64,000 nucleotides of DNA, taken from contig DALYLR010000002.1 of the NCBI GenBank assembly GCA_031976175.1, positions 108,664-172,663 of the forward strand, written 5' to 3'. Position 1 is the first letter of the stretch, and each line of letters opens with the position of its first letter. The translations under genes and the position numbers were made by a program. Below, one piece after another: positions 25,870 through 33,711 of this stretch. This DNA comes from DMER01 sp003451645. Its GTDB lineage: Bacteria; Pseudomonadota; Alphaproteobacteria; Micropepsales; Micropepsaceae. The notes under the pieces were generated by a model that did not search any database, was not told where the DNA came from, and saw only the letters and a program-made list of their open reading frames with translations.

Positions 25870-26268
25870 ATGGACCGGACTTGGGTTTTGTGGATTGGTG
25901 AAGTGTTCCAAAGCGCCTTGACGCTTGAATGGCTCATCATCTCTGGCGGCTTGTCTGTCCTTGCGGGCCTCGTGGCGACCCGCTTCAATCAGTGTTTTAT
26001 CCTGTCCTTGTTGGTGACGGTGATCTTTTTGGCTGTGTCGCTCGTGTTGCCGGAGATACTCGCGGGGCTCACGGATCCTGCGGCAATGTCGCAAGCATTT
26101 AGCGTGCGCTACACGGTCTTCGCGGATGGGTTTCGGAATGAAATCCCGCGTATCCTTATCGAGCTTTTCATGAACCTGTTCATCATCATGACCGTGTATG
26201 GCCAAAAGGTGGACATGTTCCGGGATGTCGCTTACACGGCCACGCCGCACGATCCTATCCCGCACTAA
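25870..26268 (+). CDS. Small membrane protein, unknown
   Basis: 132 residues from ATG 25870 behind a GGGTGGG Shine-Dalgarno; an alternative start at 25804 would add 22 residues. Hydrophobic segments at about 18-37, 43-66 and 95-113, with an extended polar loop LTDPAAMSQAFSVRYTVFADGFRNEIPR between the last two, and a soluble C-terminal tail VDMFRDVAYTATPHDP. No recognised family. 104 bp after the preceding membrane protein. The stop is 13 bp from the convergent doxX stop. Confidence 0.6.
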   Translation: MDRTWVLWIGEVFQSALTLEWLIISGGLSVLAGLVATRFNQCFILSLLVTVIFLAVSLVLPEILAGLTDPAAMSQAFSVRYTVFADGFRNEIPRILIELFMNLFIIMTVYGQKVDMFRDVAYTATPHDPIPH

Positions 26269-26281
26269 AGACGCCGCACCC

Positions 26282-26689
26282 TCACTCGCCGCGCCAGCTA
26301 TCGATGCTCCACGCGCCGGCGCCCTGCCCGATCAGGATCAGCAGCCCGCCAGCAAGACCCATATTCTTTGTGAACAGCTCGGCCTGCAGCGCGCGCGCCG
26401 AGGCCTCGGCGAACCAGAAATCGTGGATCAGATAGGTCACGATTAGGGTATAGGCGAACAGGATGAGAGCCGCACTGCGCGTGCGGAAACCGATCAACAC
26501 GCCAAACCCGCATACAAGCTCAACCAACAGCGCTAACGCCAGCAGGACATAGCGATAAGGCAGCCCATGCGCCGCAATGAACGTGGCGGTCGCCTCCCAA
26601 TTTTGCATTTTGTTAAGGGCCGCAAGCAAAAAGATAGCCGCAATAATTCCGCGGCCGAACACAGGGGCTAACCTCTCACCGACTGACAT
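26282..26689 (-). CDS. DoxX family membrane protein
   Basis: 135 residues. Four membrane segments with the DoxX-type pattern GRGIIAAIFLLAALNKMQNWEATA, LVCGFGVLIGFRTRSAALILFAY and LAGGLLILIGQGAGAWSID. DoxX proteins include the small subunit of archaeal terminal oxidase and oxidative-stress proteins; bacterial members are mostly uncharacterised. Probably monocistronic. It sits inside the motility region with no evident functional link to it. Confidence 0.8.
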   Translation of the reverse strand: MSVGERLAPVFGRGIIAAIFLLAALNKMQNWEATATFIAAHGLPYRYVLLALALLVELVCGFGVLIGFRTRSAALILFAYTLIVTYLIHDFWFAEASARALQAELFTKNMGLAGGLLILIGQGAGAWSIDSWRGE

Positions 26690-26800
26690 GCTGGACCCTC
26701 CTGGCTTTTCGTCACGGCGCCTCTTGCGGAAAGTAGAGTGTCAACCTTAAGGAAGGCGTAATGGCCGTTCGCACGGCCGCAAGGGAGCGTCTGGATCGCC

Positions 26801-27244
26801 ATGCTGGAACAAGGGATCATACTTGCGGCCATGCTCGGCACCATCCTGGTGCTGTCGCTCATCGCCTGGTGGCTGTTCCGTGCGCCTCGCCCCAAAGTGC
26901 CGGATGAGGGACCGATCCGCATCGCGGTCCGGCCCATTCGCGATCTGCAGCCAGACCCTCAGCATCTCTATTTGGGTGACGGCATGGCGCGCGATCTGGT
27001 CGCGGCACTCCAGCGCTATGACCGCGTCGAGGCCCATGTGAGTGAGGGCCCGGCCCGATTTGTGCTCGATGGTTCGGTCAAGATCACCGGCCCCCGGCTT
27101 GCGATGGCACTCAACGTTACTTCTTACGACCGCCAATTCTGGAAAGGCGGAGGGGACGCGCTCTTGAAGGACGTGCCCGCCCTTCAGCAAAAGACGATCG
27201 ACTCTCTTGCACGCACGTTAAAGGTCGCTGCCAAGAAACCGTGA
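26801..27244 (+). CDS. Membrane-anchored TolB-like N-terminal domain protein
   Basis: 147 residues. One N-terminal membrane anchor (about residues 6-26, ILAAMLGTILVLSLIAWWLF) is followed by a short domain with IAVRPIRDLQPDPQHLYLGDGMARDLVAAL, VLDGSVKITGPRLAMALNV and YDRQFWKGG. This resembles the TolB/CsgG-like N-terminal sensing domain usually attached to adenylate cyclases or TPR regions (compare IAVLPFxNLSxDxEQxYxADG and VLEGSV). Here nothing follows the domain. The function is unknown. It is convergent with fliJ with 16 bp between. Confidence 0.6.
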   Translation: MLEQGIILAAMLGTILVLSLIAWWLFRAPRPKVPDEGPIRIAVRPIRDLQPDPQHLYLGDGMARDLVAALQRYDRVEAHVSEGPARFVLDGSVKITGPRLAMALNVTSYDRQFWKGGGDALLKDVPALQQKTIDSLARTLKVAAKKP

Positions 27245-27260
27245 GTTCTGCGGCGTTCCA

Positions 27261-27689
27261 TCACACGCCAGCGTCCGCCGCCTTATGCACGTGCTGCGTC
27301 AAGGCCCCCTCATCCGCCACGCTTTGCGCACGGCGCTCTTCTTGGGCGCGCTCGCGCAAGGCCGCGTTGCCCGCCTCGATCTCGTGCTTCTTCAGATCGC
27401 GGAAGGCCGCCTCCAGCTCCTCCTGGACGGTTGCGATCTGGCGCTCGACCTCATCAATAGAGCGTTGGATATTCTCCCGCCTGGCGATCACCGAGCGCAC
27501 AAAGGTGGGATAGGCTAGCCGCCCCAGATCCGAGTTCGAGGCGCGGCGCTGCTCGTCCTGCATCATGACTTCCAGGTCTTGCGTCTTGCGGCCAAGATCG
27601 GCGCGCATGTCCTGCAAGGATTTCAAACGGCGTTGCACATCGTCGACCTTGAATTTGTGCAGCCGGACCAAAACATCACGCGATCTCAT
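27261..27689 (-). CDS. fliJ: Flagellar export chaperone FliJ
   Basis: 142 residues, almost entirely predicted coiled coil: LVRLHKFKVDDVQRRLKSLQDM, ARRENIQRSIDEVERQIATVQEELEAAF. FliJ is the central stalk of the export ATPase hexamer. Weakly conserved in sequence, but length, helical content and the position 18 bp downstream of fliI make the call secure. Confidence 0.85.
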   Translation of the reverse strand: MRSRDVLVRLHKFKVDDVQRRLKSLQDMRADLGRKTQDLEVMMQDEQRRASNSDLGRLAYPTFVRSVIARRENIQRSIDEVERQIATVQEELEAAFRDLKKHEIEAGNAALRERAQEERRAQSVADEGALTQHVHKAADAGV

Positions 27690-27707
27690 GTGCCCCCTCC
27701 ATCGCTC

Positions 27708-29027
27708 TTACTGTGCGTCACTCAAAATGGCCGCTAAATGCTGATACCCCTCAGCAAGATTGGCGGCCTCGCGCTTGCCCTGCGCCAGAAAGGCGTCGAG
27801 CGCCGGATAGAGCCTGATCGCCATGTCGATCACGGGATCGCTCCCCGCCTTATAGGCCCCCAGCCTGATCAGCTCGGCCATGTCCTCATAGGCCGCCAGG
27901 ATGCGCCGGGCGCGGACAACCACCTCGTTCTCCGCCGCGGTGTTACAGCCCGGCATCACCCGTGACAGCGAGCGCAAGACATTTATGGCCGGATAGCGTC
28001 CCCGCTCCGCGATCGCACGCTCCAGCACGACATGCCCGTCCAGAATGCCGCGCACCGCATCGGCCACCGGCTCATTGTGGTCGTCGCCTTCGACGAGCAC
28101 GGTGAACAGCCCCGTGATCGCGCCCTGCCCGCCAACCCCGGGCCCCGCGCGCTCCAGTAATTTCGGGAGTTCCGCGAACACCGAGGGCGTATACCCTTTG
28201 GAGGCAGGCGGCTCTCCACTAGCGAGGCCGATTTCACGCTGAGCCATGGCAAAGCGCGTTACGGAGTCCATCATGCACAGGACCTGCGCGCCCTGATCGC
28301 GGAAGTACTCCGCCGCGGCCAGCGTCAGATAGGCCGCCTGCCGGCGCAAAAGTGCCGCTTCGTCCGACGTCGCAACAATCACCACGCTGCGCGCAAGGCC
28401 TTCCGCGCCCAGATCTTCCTCGATGAACTCCTGCACCTCACGGCCGCGCTCGCCGATCAGGCCAATGACCGCCACATCGCAGGCTGTATTGCGCGCCAGC
28501 ATCGACATCAATACCGACTTGCCTACGCCGGACGCCGCGAAGATGCCCAGCCGCTGGCCCTCGCAGACAGTCGCGAATGTATTGAGCGCGCGCACCCCAA
28601 GGTCAAGCTTGGGGCCTACCCTGCCGCGCTGATGCGCAGGCGGCGGGGCGGCACGCAACGGATAGGCTTGATGCCCCTCGCCCAAAGGGCCACGGCCATC
28701 GATGGGTTCGCCAAAGGCGTTGATCACCCGGCCCAGCCATCCCCATGCAGGATAAATCGCCGGCACATCCGGATCGAGATCCGCACGCGCGCCCAGCCGC
28801 ACCCCTTGCAATGGATCAAAGGCCAGACACACAGCGCGGCCATTCTGAAAGCCTGCCACCTCGCATCGCACGCCTGCGCCGCCGGGTCCTCGAATGGTCA
28901 GCCTTGACCCCACACTCAGCGCCCCTTGCGGACAGGCAACCTCGATCATCAGCCCACGCACGCCCGTCACTTTTCCAAAAGTCTGGAAAAGCGGCACCGT
29001 GTCCACAATCTGCTGAAGTGCGTTCAA
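27708..29027 (-). CDS. fliI: Flagellum-specific ATP synthase FliI
   Basis: 439 residues. The hexameric ATPase of the flagellar export apparatus, homologous to F1-beta. Walker [16 protein letters not shown] (about residues 160-174), Walker [17 protein letters not shown], and [21 protein letters not shown]. The start is a TTG (29027), the most upstream in-frame start. It lies divergent from ctrA, with a 267-bp shared gap, an arrangement seen in several alphaproteobacteria. Confidence 0.95.
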   Translation of the reverse strand: MNALQQIVDTVPLFQTFGKVTGVRGLMIEVACPQGALSVGSRLTIRGPGGAGVRCEVAGFQNGRAVCLAFDPLQGVRLGARADLDPDVPAIYPAWGWLGRVINAFGEPIDGRGPLGEGHQAYPLRAAPPPAHQRGRVGPKLDLGVRALNTFATVCEGQRLGIFAASGVGKSVLMSMLARNTACDVAVIGLIGERGREVQEFIEEDLGAEGLARSVVIVATSDEAALLRRQAAYLTLAAAEYFRDQGAQVLCMMDSVTRFAMAQREIGLASGEPPASKGYTPSVFAELPKLLERAGPGVGGQGAITGLFTVLVEGDDHNEPVADAVRGILDGHVVLERAIAERGRYPAINVLRSLSRVMPGCNTAAENEVVVRARRILAAYEDMAELIRLGAYKAGSDPVIDMAIRLYPALDAFLAQGKREAANLAEGYQHLAAILSDAQ

Positions 29028-29196
29028 GCCCCGCTCTTTCGAAATCTGATCTTCGTTACACCTGCGAAAACATTATGTCCGGCAGGCTTAAAATCGCGCT
29101 AAGACCGTCGCACAACAAACTTTTCACTTTTGTGAATCGCGGCCAAATTTGTCCGGGCACGGAAGGATCGGCGTTGCCAGCTTTACTGCGAAACGC

Positions 29197-29238
29197 TTAA
29201 TTGGTTTAACCATTTAGCGACGGTTAGGGTTTAGATTC
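29197..29238 (+). promoter_or_regulatory. ctrA control region: CtrA half-sites and a GANTC methylation site
   Basis: TTAA-TTGGT-TTAAC (29197-29210) contains two TTAA half-sites, with five rather than the canonical seven bases between them, and TTAACCAT (29206-29213) is an exact CtrA half-site. GATTC (29234-29238) is a CcrM methylation site 57 bp before the ATG. In Caulobacter the ctrA P1 promoter is repressed by GANTC methylation and by CtrA itself. Autoregulation and methylation control here are inferences. Confidence 0.5.
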
Positions 29239-29294
29239 GCTTTAAATGTGGACGCGAAGTGCGCCACCTTGCGGGCGAGGGGAGATGAAGGACG

Positions 29295-29987
29295 ATGCGG
29301 GTTTTACTGATTGAAGACGATAGCGCGATGGCGCAGAGCATCGAATTGATGCTCAAATCCGAAGGATTCAATGTCTATACGACCGATCTCGGCGAAGAAG
29401 GCGTCGATTTGGGTAAGTTGTATGACTACGACATTATCATTCTGGATTTGCAATTGCCCGATATGAGCGGCTTTGACGTGCTGCGTCAGCTGCGTGTGAA
29501 CAAGATCGGCACGCCGATCTTGATCCTGTCGGGCTCCGCGGCAATCGAAAACAAGGTCAAGGGTCTGGGCTTTGGCGCAGACGACTATATGACCAAGCCG
29601 TTCCACAAGGATGAGCTGATCGCACGCGTGCATGCTGTCGTGCGCCGCTCCAAGGGCCATTCGCAATCGGTCATTCAGACGGGCCGCCTGCTCGTCAATC
29701 TCGACACCAAGACGGTTGAGGTCGATGGTCAGCGCGTGCATCTGACGGGCAAAGAATATCAAATGCTGGAGCTGTTGAGCCTGCGCAAGGGCACGACGCT
29801 CACCAAGGAGATGTTCCTGAACCATCTTTATGGCGGTATGGACGAGCCGGAGCTCAAGATCATCGACGTCTTCATCTGCAAGCTACGCAAGAAATTGCAA
29901 GCGGCGGCGGGTCAGCACTATATCGAAACCGTGTGGGGCCGCGGCTATGTCTTGCGCGATCCCAATGATGGCGCCCGCGCGGCGTAA
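29295..29987 (+). CDS. ctrA: Cell-cycle response regulator CtrA
   Basis: 230 residues. The receiver domain has the phospho-acceptor D51 in [19 protein letters not shown], the acidic pocket in [11 protein letters not shown] and the lysine in [17 protein letters not shown]. The C-terminal OmpR-type winged helix has [18 protein letters not shown] and [14 protein letters not shown]. The last two residues are Ala-Ala, the kind of C-terminus needed for ClpXP degradation of Caulobacter CtrA. CtrA controls the cell cycle, DNA methylation and flagellar class II genes. Convincing by near-identity to the family over the whole length. Confidence 0.97.
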   Translation: MRVLLIEDDSAMAQSIELMLKSEGFNVYTTDLGEEGVDLGKLYDYDIIILDLQLPDMSGFDVLRQLRVNKIGTPILILSGSAAIENKVKGLGFGADDYMTKPFHKDELIARVHAVVRRSKGHSQSVIQTGRLLVNLDTKTVEVDGQRVHLTGKEYQMLELLSLRKGTTLTKEMFLNHLYGGMDEPELKIIDVFICKLRKKLQAAAGQHYIETVWGRGYVLRDPNDGARAA

Positions 29988-30010
29988 TCCCGTACCGTCC
30001 CCACCTCATC

Positions 30011-30045
30011 AAAGGCGCAACCGGCTCAGGGTTGCGTCTTTTTTT
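30011..30045 (+). terminator. Intrinsic terminator of ctrA
   Basis: A 12-bp stem (AAAGGCGCAACC paired with GGTTGCGTCTTT, one G-U) with a seven-base loop GGCTCAG runs directly into seven or more T residues, 24 bp after the ctrA stop. Confidence 0.88.
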
Positions 30046-30578
30046 GTTTACATGCCGGTCCAGACCAGGCGAAGCCCTCGAGCCGAATCGGGGGAAGGGC
30101 AAGCCCACCATGCAACCGTTTTGACCCAAAACAGCGATGCTCCCGCGCGGAAGATGATTGCTGTTATGGCCGTAAGCCGGATTTCGGCTTACAGCCTTAG
30201 AAGCCACTTTTTATCAATGGTCAGTAGGGCTGTGTTGAGCGTCCGCGATACCCGCCAGATAGGAGCCAACGTCAATGGGAATTGGCGATTTGCGGTCCCG
30301 CGCCCTTAGCGGCTTGGCGCTTTGGCGTGAATTGCCCTGCCCCAACTTTTCCGACACCTTGGCCGCCCGTGCTATGGTCCCGCGTTGGTCTCGCACACCA
30401 CCGCATTCACGGCGCGGCACCGGTAGCAAAAAGTGGACGTCAGTTTCATAAAACAGCACTCCACTTATTGGTTTGTTTCGTTGTGTTACGTTTGGTTACG
30501 TTCCTGTTTCGTAAAAGCCGCCAAAATCCGCCCTTTTCTCATCCACCGCCCCGCACAATTTTACCGCAGTGCAGCGGC
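30046..30578. other. Unexplained non-coding stretch of about 530 bp
   Basis: No convincing gene on either strand. The longer frames lack Shine-Dalgarno sites and family resemblance. Visible structure: a short GGGCAAGCCC hairpin near 30098 and an eight-base-pair hairpin GTAAGCCG-GATTT-CGGCTTAC (30172-30192) without a T run. The right third (about 30440-30550) is clearly more AT-rich, with repeated GTTTCGT/GTTACGTT motifs. It may hold a small RNA or the upstream part of the atp control region; I cannot decide which. Confidence 0.4.
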
Positions 30579-30607
30579 TTGACACACCCTCCCCCCATCC
30601 TTAAGGT
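30579..30607 (+). promoter_or_regulatory. Promoter of the atpI-F0 operon
   Basis: TTGACA (30579-30584), 17-base spacer, TAAGGT (30602-30607). The -35 box is perfect and the -10 box is weak. The predicted start lies about 75 bp before atpI. Confidence 0.55.
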
Positions 30608-30691
30608 CCGCGCCGTTTCCGGGTGGGTCCGATCACGCTAAAGCTTTGATTCGGTTTGCTCAGATCGCTCCGGTTGGAGAGGGTGTTCACG

Positions 30692-30994
30692 ATGAGCGAT
30701 GATCCGCCGTCTGACGACCGCCTCAAGGACCTGGGCAAGCGGATCGCCGAGGCGCAAGGGCAGCAGCCGGGCCACAAGCCCCCGCCGCCCGCCTCCGGGC
30801 TCGGCGCGGCGCTGCGGATGAGCACAGAGCTGGTCGCCGCCGTGGTGGTGGGCTTGGTGCTTGGATTTGGGATCGACTGGCTGTTCGGGACGCGCCCGTT
30901 CGGCCTGTTGGTCGGGTTAGGGCTCGGCATTGCTGCCGGGTTTTTCAATGTCTTTCGCCTCGCCGCTCAGATGAGCAAAAAGGGGCGGGGATAA
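30692..30994 (+). CDS. atpI: F0F1 ATP synthase assembly protein AtpI
   Basis: 100 residues. An N-terminal soluble part rich in Pro and charged residues (DRLKDLGKRIAEAQGQQPGH) precedes two membrane helices (AAVVVGLVLGFGIDWLFGT and FGLLVGLGLGIAAGFFNVFRLA), the AtpI/Atp1 pattern GxDxxxGTxPxGxxxGxxxGxxAGxxNV. AtpI helps assemble the c-ring and take up Mg. The start at 30692 was chosen for its GGAGAGGG upstream; 30656 is an alternative. First gene of the F0 operon. Confidence 0.87.
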   Translation: MSDDPPSDDRLKDLGKRIAEAQGQQPGHKPPPPASGLGAALRMSTELVAAVVVGLVLGFGIDWLFGTRPFGLLVGLGLGIAAGFFNVFRLAAQMSKKGRG

Positions 30995-31017
30995 GCCAGG
31001 ATAAGGACGACACGCCT

Positions 31018-31788
31018 ATGGCCGCTGGCCACAGCCCTATGGAGCAATTTGAAGTCAAGCCGGTTCTCCAGCAAGAGCCACTGTTCCAGCTGTGGGGCCA
31101 GGATATCTTTCTGACCAATTCCGCGCTGTGGATGATCATTGTCGTGCTCGCCGCGACCGCCCTTCTGACCCTGCCCGTGCGCATGGCGGGGATCATTCCC
31201 GGCCGCGCGCAGTCGGTGGCGGAGCTGCTCTACGAATTTGTCGCCAAGATCGTGACCGACATGGCGGGCGATGCGGGCATGCGGTATTTTCCGCTGATTT
31301 TCACGCTCTTCTGCTTTGTGCTGTTCTCGAATTTGCTCGGCATGCTGCCCTATTCCTTCACGGTGACGAGCCATATCATCGTGACCTTCGCGCTCGCGAT
31401 GGTCGTGTTCGTGTTCACGACCTTGCTGGGCCTTTGGCACAATGGCCTCGGCTTTTTCAAAATTTTCCTGCCCTCCGGCGTGCCCTGGTGGCTGTGGTGG
31501 CTGATCATCCCGATCGAGATCATTTCCTATCTGTCGCGGCCAATCTCGCTCTCGGTGCGTCTGTTCGCGAACATGCTCGCCGGCCACACCATGCTAAAGG
31601 TGTTCGCGGGCTTCGTCGTGACCTTCATCTCTGCCGGTGGCGCCTTCAGCGCCTTGTCGATCTTCCCCCTGCTTGGCGCGGTGGCGGTCACGGCCCTGGA
31701 GTTCCTGATCGCTTTCTTGCAAGCTTATGTTTTCACGGTTTTGACGTGCATCTACATCAACGACGCCTTGCACGCGGGCGAGCACTAA
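31018..31788 (+). CDS. atpB: ATP synthase F0 subunit a
   Basis: 256 residues. The proton half-channel subunit. Five to six membrane helices, with the essential arginine in ISLSVRLFANMLAGHTM (about residue 180-196) and the conserved C-terminal LEFLIAFLQAYVFTVLTCIYINDA. Starts 24 bp after atpI. Confidence 0.96.
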   Translation: MAAGHSPMEQFEVKPVLQQEPLFQLWGQDIFLTNSALWMIIVVLAATALLTLPVRMAGIIPGRAQSVAELLYEFVAKIVTDMAGDAGMRYFPLIFTLFCFVLFSNLLGMLPYSFTVTSHIIVTFALAMVVFVFTTLLGLWHNGLGFFKIFLPSGVPWWLWWLIIPIEIISYLSRPISLSVRLFANMLAGHTMLKVFAGFVVTFISAGGAFSALSIFPLLGAVAVTALEFLIAFLQAYVFTVLTCIYINDALHAGEH

Positions 31789-31837
31789 TCCTTACCCACT
31801 CACACCAACGTTCTGACCTCTTAAGGAGTACTTCGCT

Positions 31838-32062
31838 ATGGACGCTTCCGCTGCAAAGTTTATCGGTGCGGGCCTCGCCTGCTTGGCCCTGTTGGGTGCT
31901 GCAATCGGCATTGGCAACATTTTCGGCAACTTCCTGGCCGGCGCGTTGCGTAATCCGTCCGCCGCTGACGCCCAGTTCGGCCGCGCGATGCTTGGCTTTG
32001 CGTTGTGCGAAGCGACCGGCCTGTTCGGCCTCGTCGTGGCCTTTGTGATCCTGTTCGGCTAG
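31838..32062 (+). CDS. atpE: ATP synthase F0 subunit c
   Basis: 74 residues, two membrane helices around the polar loop LRNPSAADAQ (the conserved R-N/Q-P). The proton-carrying carboxylate is E58 in LCEATGLF. No sodium-type residues are obvious, so it is a proton-driven ring. AAGGAG lies ahead of the ATG. Confidence 0.96.
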   Translation: MDASAAKFIGAGLACLALLGAAIGIGNIFGNFLAGALRNPSAADAQFGRAMLGFALCEATGLFGLVVAFVILFG

Positions 32063-32084
32063 AGCGGACGGACCGAGCACAGCC

Positions 32085-32684
32085 ATGGCCACGGACGTCG
32101 CACCAGAGCCCTACCCCGGCTCGCCAGAGCCCGATGCCACCCACGGTACCCATGAGGGGACCGAGGCGCATGGCGGCGCCAAGGGCGGCGGGGGGTTGCC
32201 TCAGCTAAAGCCCGAATCTTTTGCCGGGCAGCTGTTCTGGCTGGCGGTGACGTTCGCGCTGCTGTTCGTGCTGTTGACGACTGTCGCCCTGCCCCGCATT
32301 GGCGCCGTCCTCGCGGCCCGCAAAGCGCGCATCAAGGCAGACCTCGACGACGCGGCCGCCGCACAGCGCCGCGCTGAAGAGGCAGGCCAAGCGCTGGAAC
32401 TCGCCATGGCTGAGGCGCGTAATAGGGCCCGCAAGCTGGGCGAGGAAGCGCGGGAGCGTGTCCGCGCCGAGGTCGACGCGACCACGCGGTCGGAAAACGA
32501 CCGGCTTGCGGCCGATGTCGCCCGGGCTGAAGCGCGCATTCAGCAGATGCGGGAGGCGGCACTTGCCAATGTCCGCGGCATTGCCACCGAGACCGCAAGC
32601 GCCGTTGTCGAGCGCTTGTCTGGCACTGCCGCTGACCCTGCGGTGATCGCAGCCGCGGTCGATGGCGTCTTGGCACGAGGGTAA
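32085..32684 (+). CDS. atpF2: ATP synthase F0 subunit b'
   Basis: 199 residues. A Pro/Gly/His-rich N-terminal extension of about 45 residues precedes one membrane helix (QLFWLAVTFALLFVLLTTVAL) and a long coiled coil (ARIKADLDDAAAAQRRAEEAGQALELAMAEARNRA). The b' subunit pairs with b to form the heterodimeric peripheral stalk of alphaproteobacteria and photosynthetic bacteria. Confidence 0.92.
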   Translation: MATDVAPEPYPGSPEPDATHGTHEGTEAHGGAKGGGGLPQLKPESFAGQLFWLAVTFALLFVLLTTVALPRIGAVLAARKARIKADLDDAAAAQRRAEEAGQALELAMAEARNRARKLGEEARERVRAEVDATTRSENDRLAADVARAEARIQQMREAALANVRGIATETASAVVERLSGTAADPAVIAAAVDGVLARG

Positions 32685-32694
32685 GGGGGCAATC

Positions 32695-33189
32695 ATGCCA
32701 GAGATCTTTTCCGATCCAACCTTTTGGGTTGCTGTTGCCCTCGGCATCTTTGTCGTTATTACGATCTATTTGCGCGTGCCTGGCACGGTCGCACGTCAAC
32801 TGGATGCCCGTGCGGATGCGATCCGGGGCGAGCTGGATGAGGCCAAGCGTCTGCGCACTGAAGCGGAAGGCGTCCTCAAGCAGTATGAAGCCAAACGCCG
32901 TGACGCCGAGGTCGAAGCGCAGCAGATCGTTGCCGCCGCAAAGGCGGAAGCAGATCGCCTCGCGCAAGACGCCAAGGCTCAGCTGCAAGCCTATATCGAG
33001 CGCCGCAAGAAGGCTGCCGAACAAAAGATCACGCAAGCCGAATCCGCCGCGATCGCAGAGGTCCGGGCAGCAGCCGCGAGTGCCGCGATCAACGCCGCTG
33101 AAGTGGTGCTAAAGGCACAAATGACAGAAGCCAAGGCCGATGCCATTGCTGACGCAGCGTTGCGCGACGTGCGCGCCAAACTCCACTAA
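32695..33189 (+). CDS. atpF: ATP synthase F0 subunit b
   Basis: 164 residues from ATG 32695 behind AGGGTAAGGGGG; a frame start at 32662 would overlap atpF2. One membrane helix (FWVAVALGIFVVITIYL) precedes a coiled-coil stalk (LDARADAIRGELDEAKRLRTEAEGVLKQYEAKRRDAEVEAQQI). Last gene of the F0 operon. Its TAA abuts, without any spacer base, the stop of the convergent ogt gene. Confidence 0.94.
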   Translation: MPEIFSDPTFWVAVALGIFVVITIYLRVPGTVARQLDARADAIRGELDEAKRLRTEAEGVLKQYEAKRRDAEVEAQQIVAAAKAEADRLAQDAKAQLQAYIERRKKAAEQKITQAESAAIAEVRAAAASAAINAAEVVLKAQMTEAKADAIADAALRDVRAKLH

Positions 33190-33711
33190 TCAGGCACTCA
33201 GAGCGAAATTGCGTGCGGCCCATGCCGCCTCATGCTTGAGCAGCCACTCCTTGCGCGGCAGGCCGCCGCCATAACCGGTGAGCGTCCCGTTGGCGCCAAT
33301 CACGCGGTGACATGGCACCACGATGCCAATCGGATTGGCGCCATTGGCAAGCCCTACCGCCCGCATCCCCTTCGGCGTCCCGATCTGCCTTGCAATCTCA
33401 GCATAAGAGCGCGTGTGCCCAGCGGGAATAGTCCTCAGGGCGGCCCAGACCTTGGCCTGGAAAGCGGTGCCGAGCGCTATCGTTGTCAGGCCGTTGATCA
33501 TGTTCACCCCACCCTCGAAATAGGCCTCAAGCGCCTGACCGAACGTGCTTCTCGTCTTGGTACGGACGAAGTCTGGATTACTCAAATAGCGATCTGCCAG
33601 CTTACGCATCCGACCCTCATGATCCTCGAAGTCCAATGCCGCGAGAACCTCACCATTATGCATCAATAGGATATTGCCAATCGGGCTCTTTATGTTTTCA
33701 AGCTGCCACAT
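33190..33711 (-). CDS. ogt: Methylated-DNA-[protein]-cysteine S-methyltransferase
   Basis: 173 residues. A suicide repair protein that removes methyl from O6-methylguanine. The active site is IVVPCHRVIGANGTLTGYGGGLPRKEWLLKHE (PCHRV with the acceptor cysteine). The helix-turn-helix element is MRAVGLANGANP. ATG 33711 is chosen over the GTG one codon upstream. It overlaps the end of the Ada-AlkA gene by 14 bases, so the two are almost certainly co-expressed in the alkylation response. Confidence 0.94.
   Translation of the reverse strand: MWQLENIKSPIGNILLMHNGEVLAALDFEDHEGRMRKLADRYLSNPDFVRTKTRSTFGQALEAYFEGGVNMINGLTTIALGTAFQAKVWAALRTIPAGHTRSYAEIARQIGTPKGMRAVGLANGANPIGIVVPCHRVIGANGTLTGYGGGLPRKEWLLKHEAAWAARNFALSA

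Noticed and set aside
30172..30192. Eight-base-pair hairpin as a terminator
   Set aside because: It has no T run on either side, and the ctrA terminator is already present 130 bp earlier.
31092..32048. 318-residue second plus-strand frame over atpB and atpE
   Set aside because: It is out of frame with two classic F0 subunits and its composition is that of a frame-shifted shadow.
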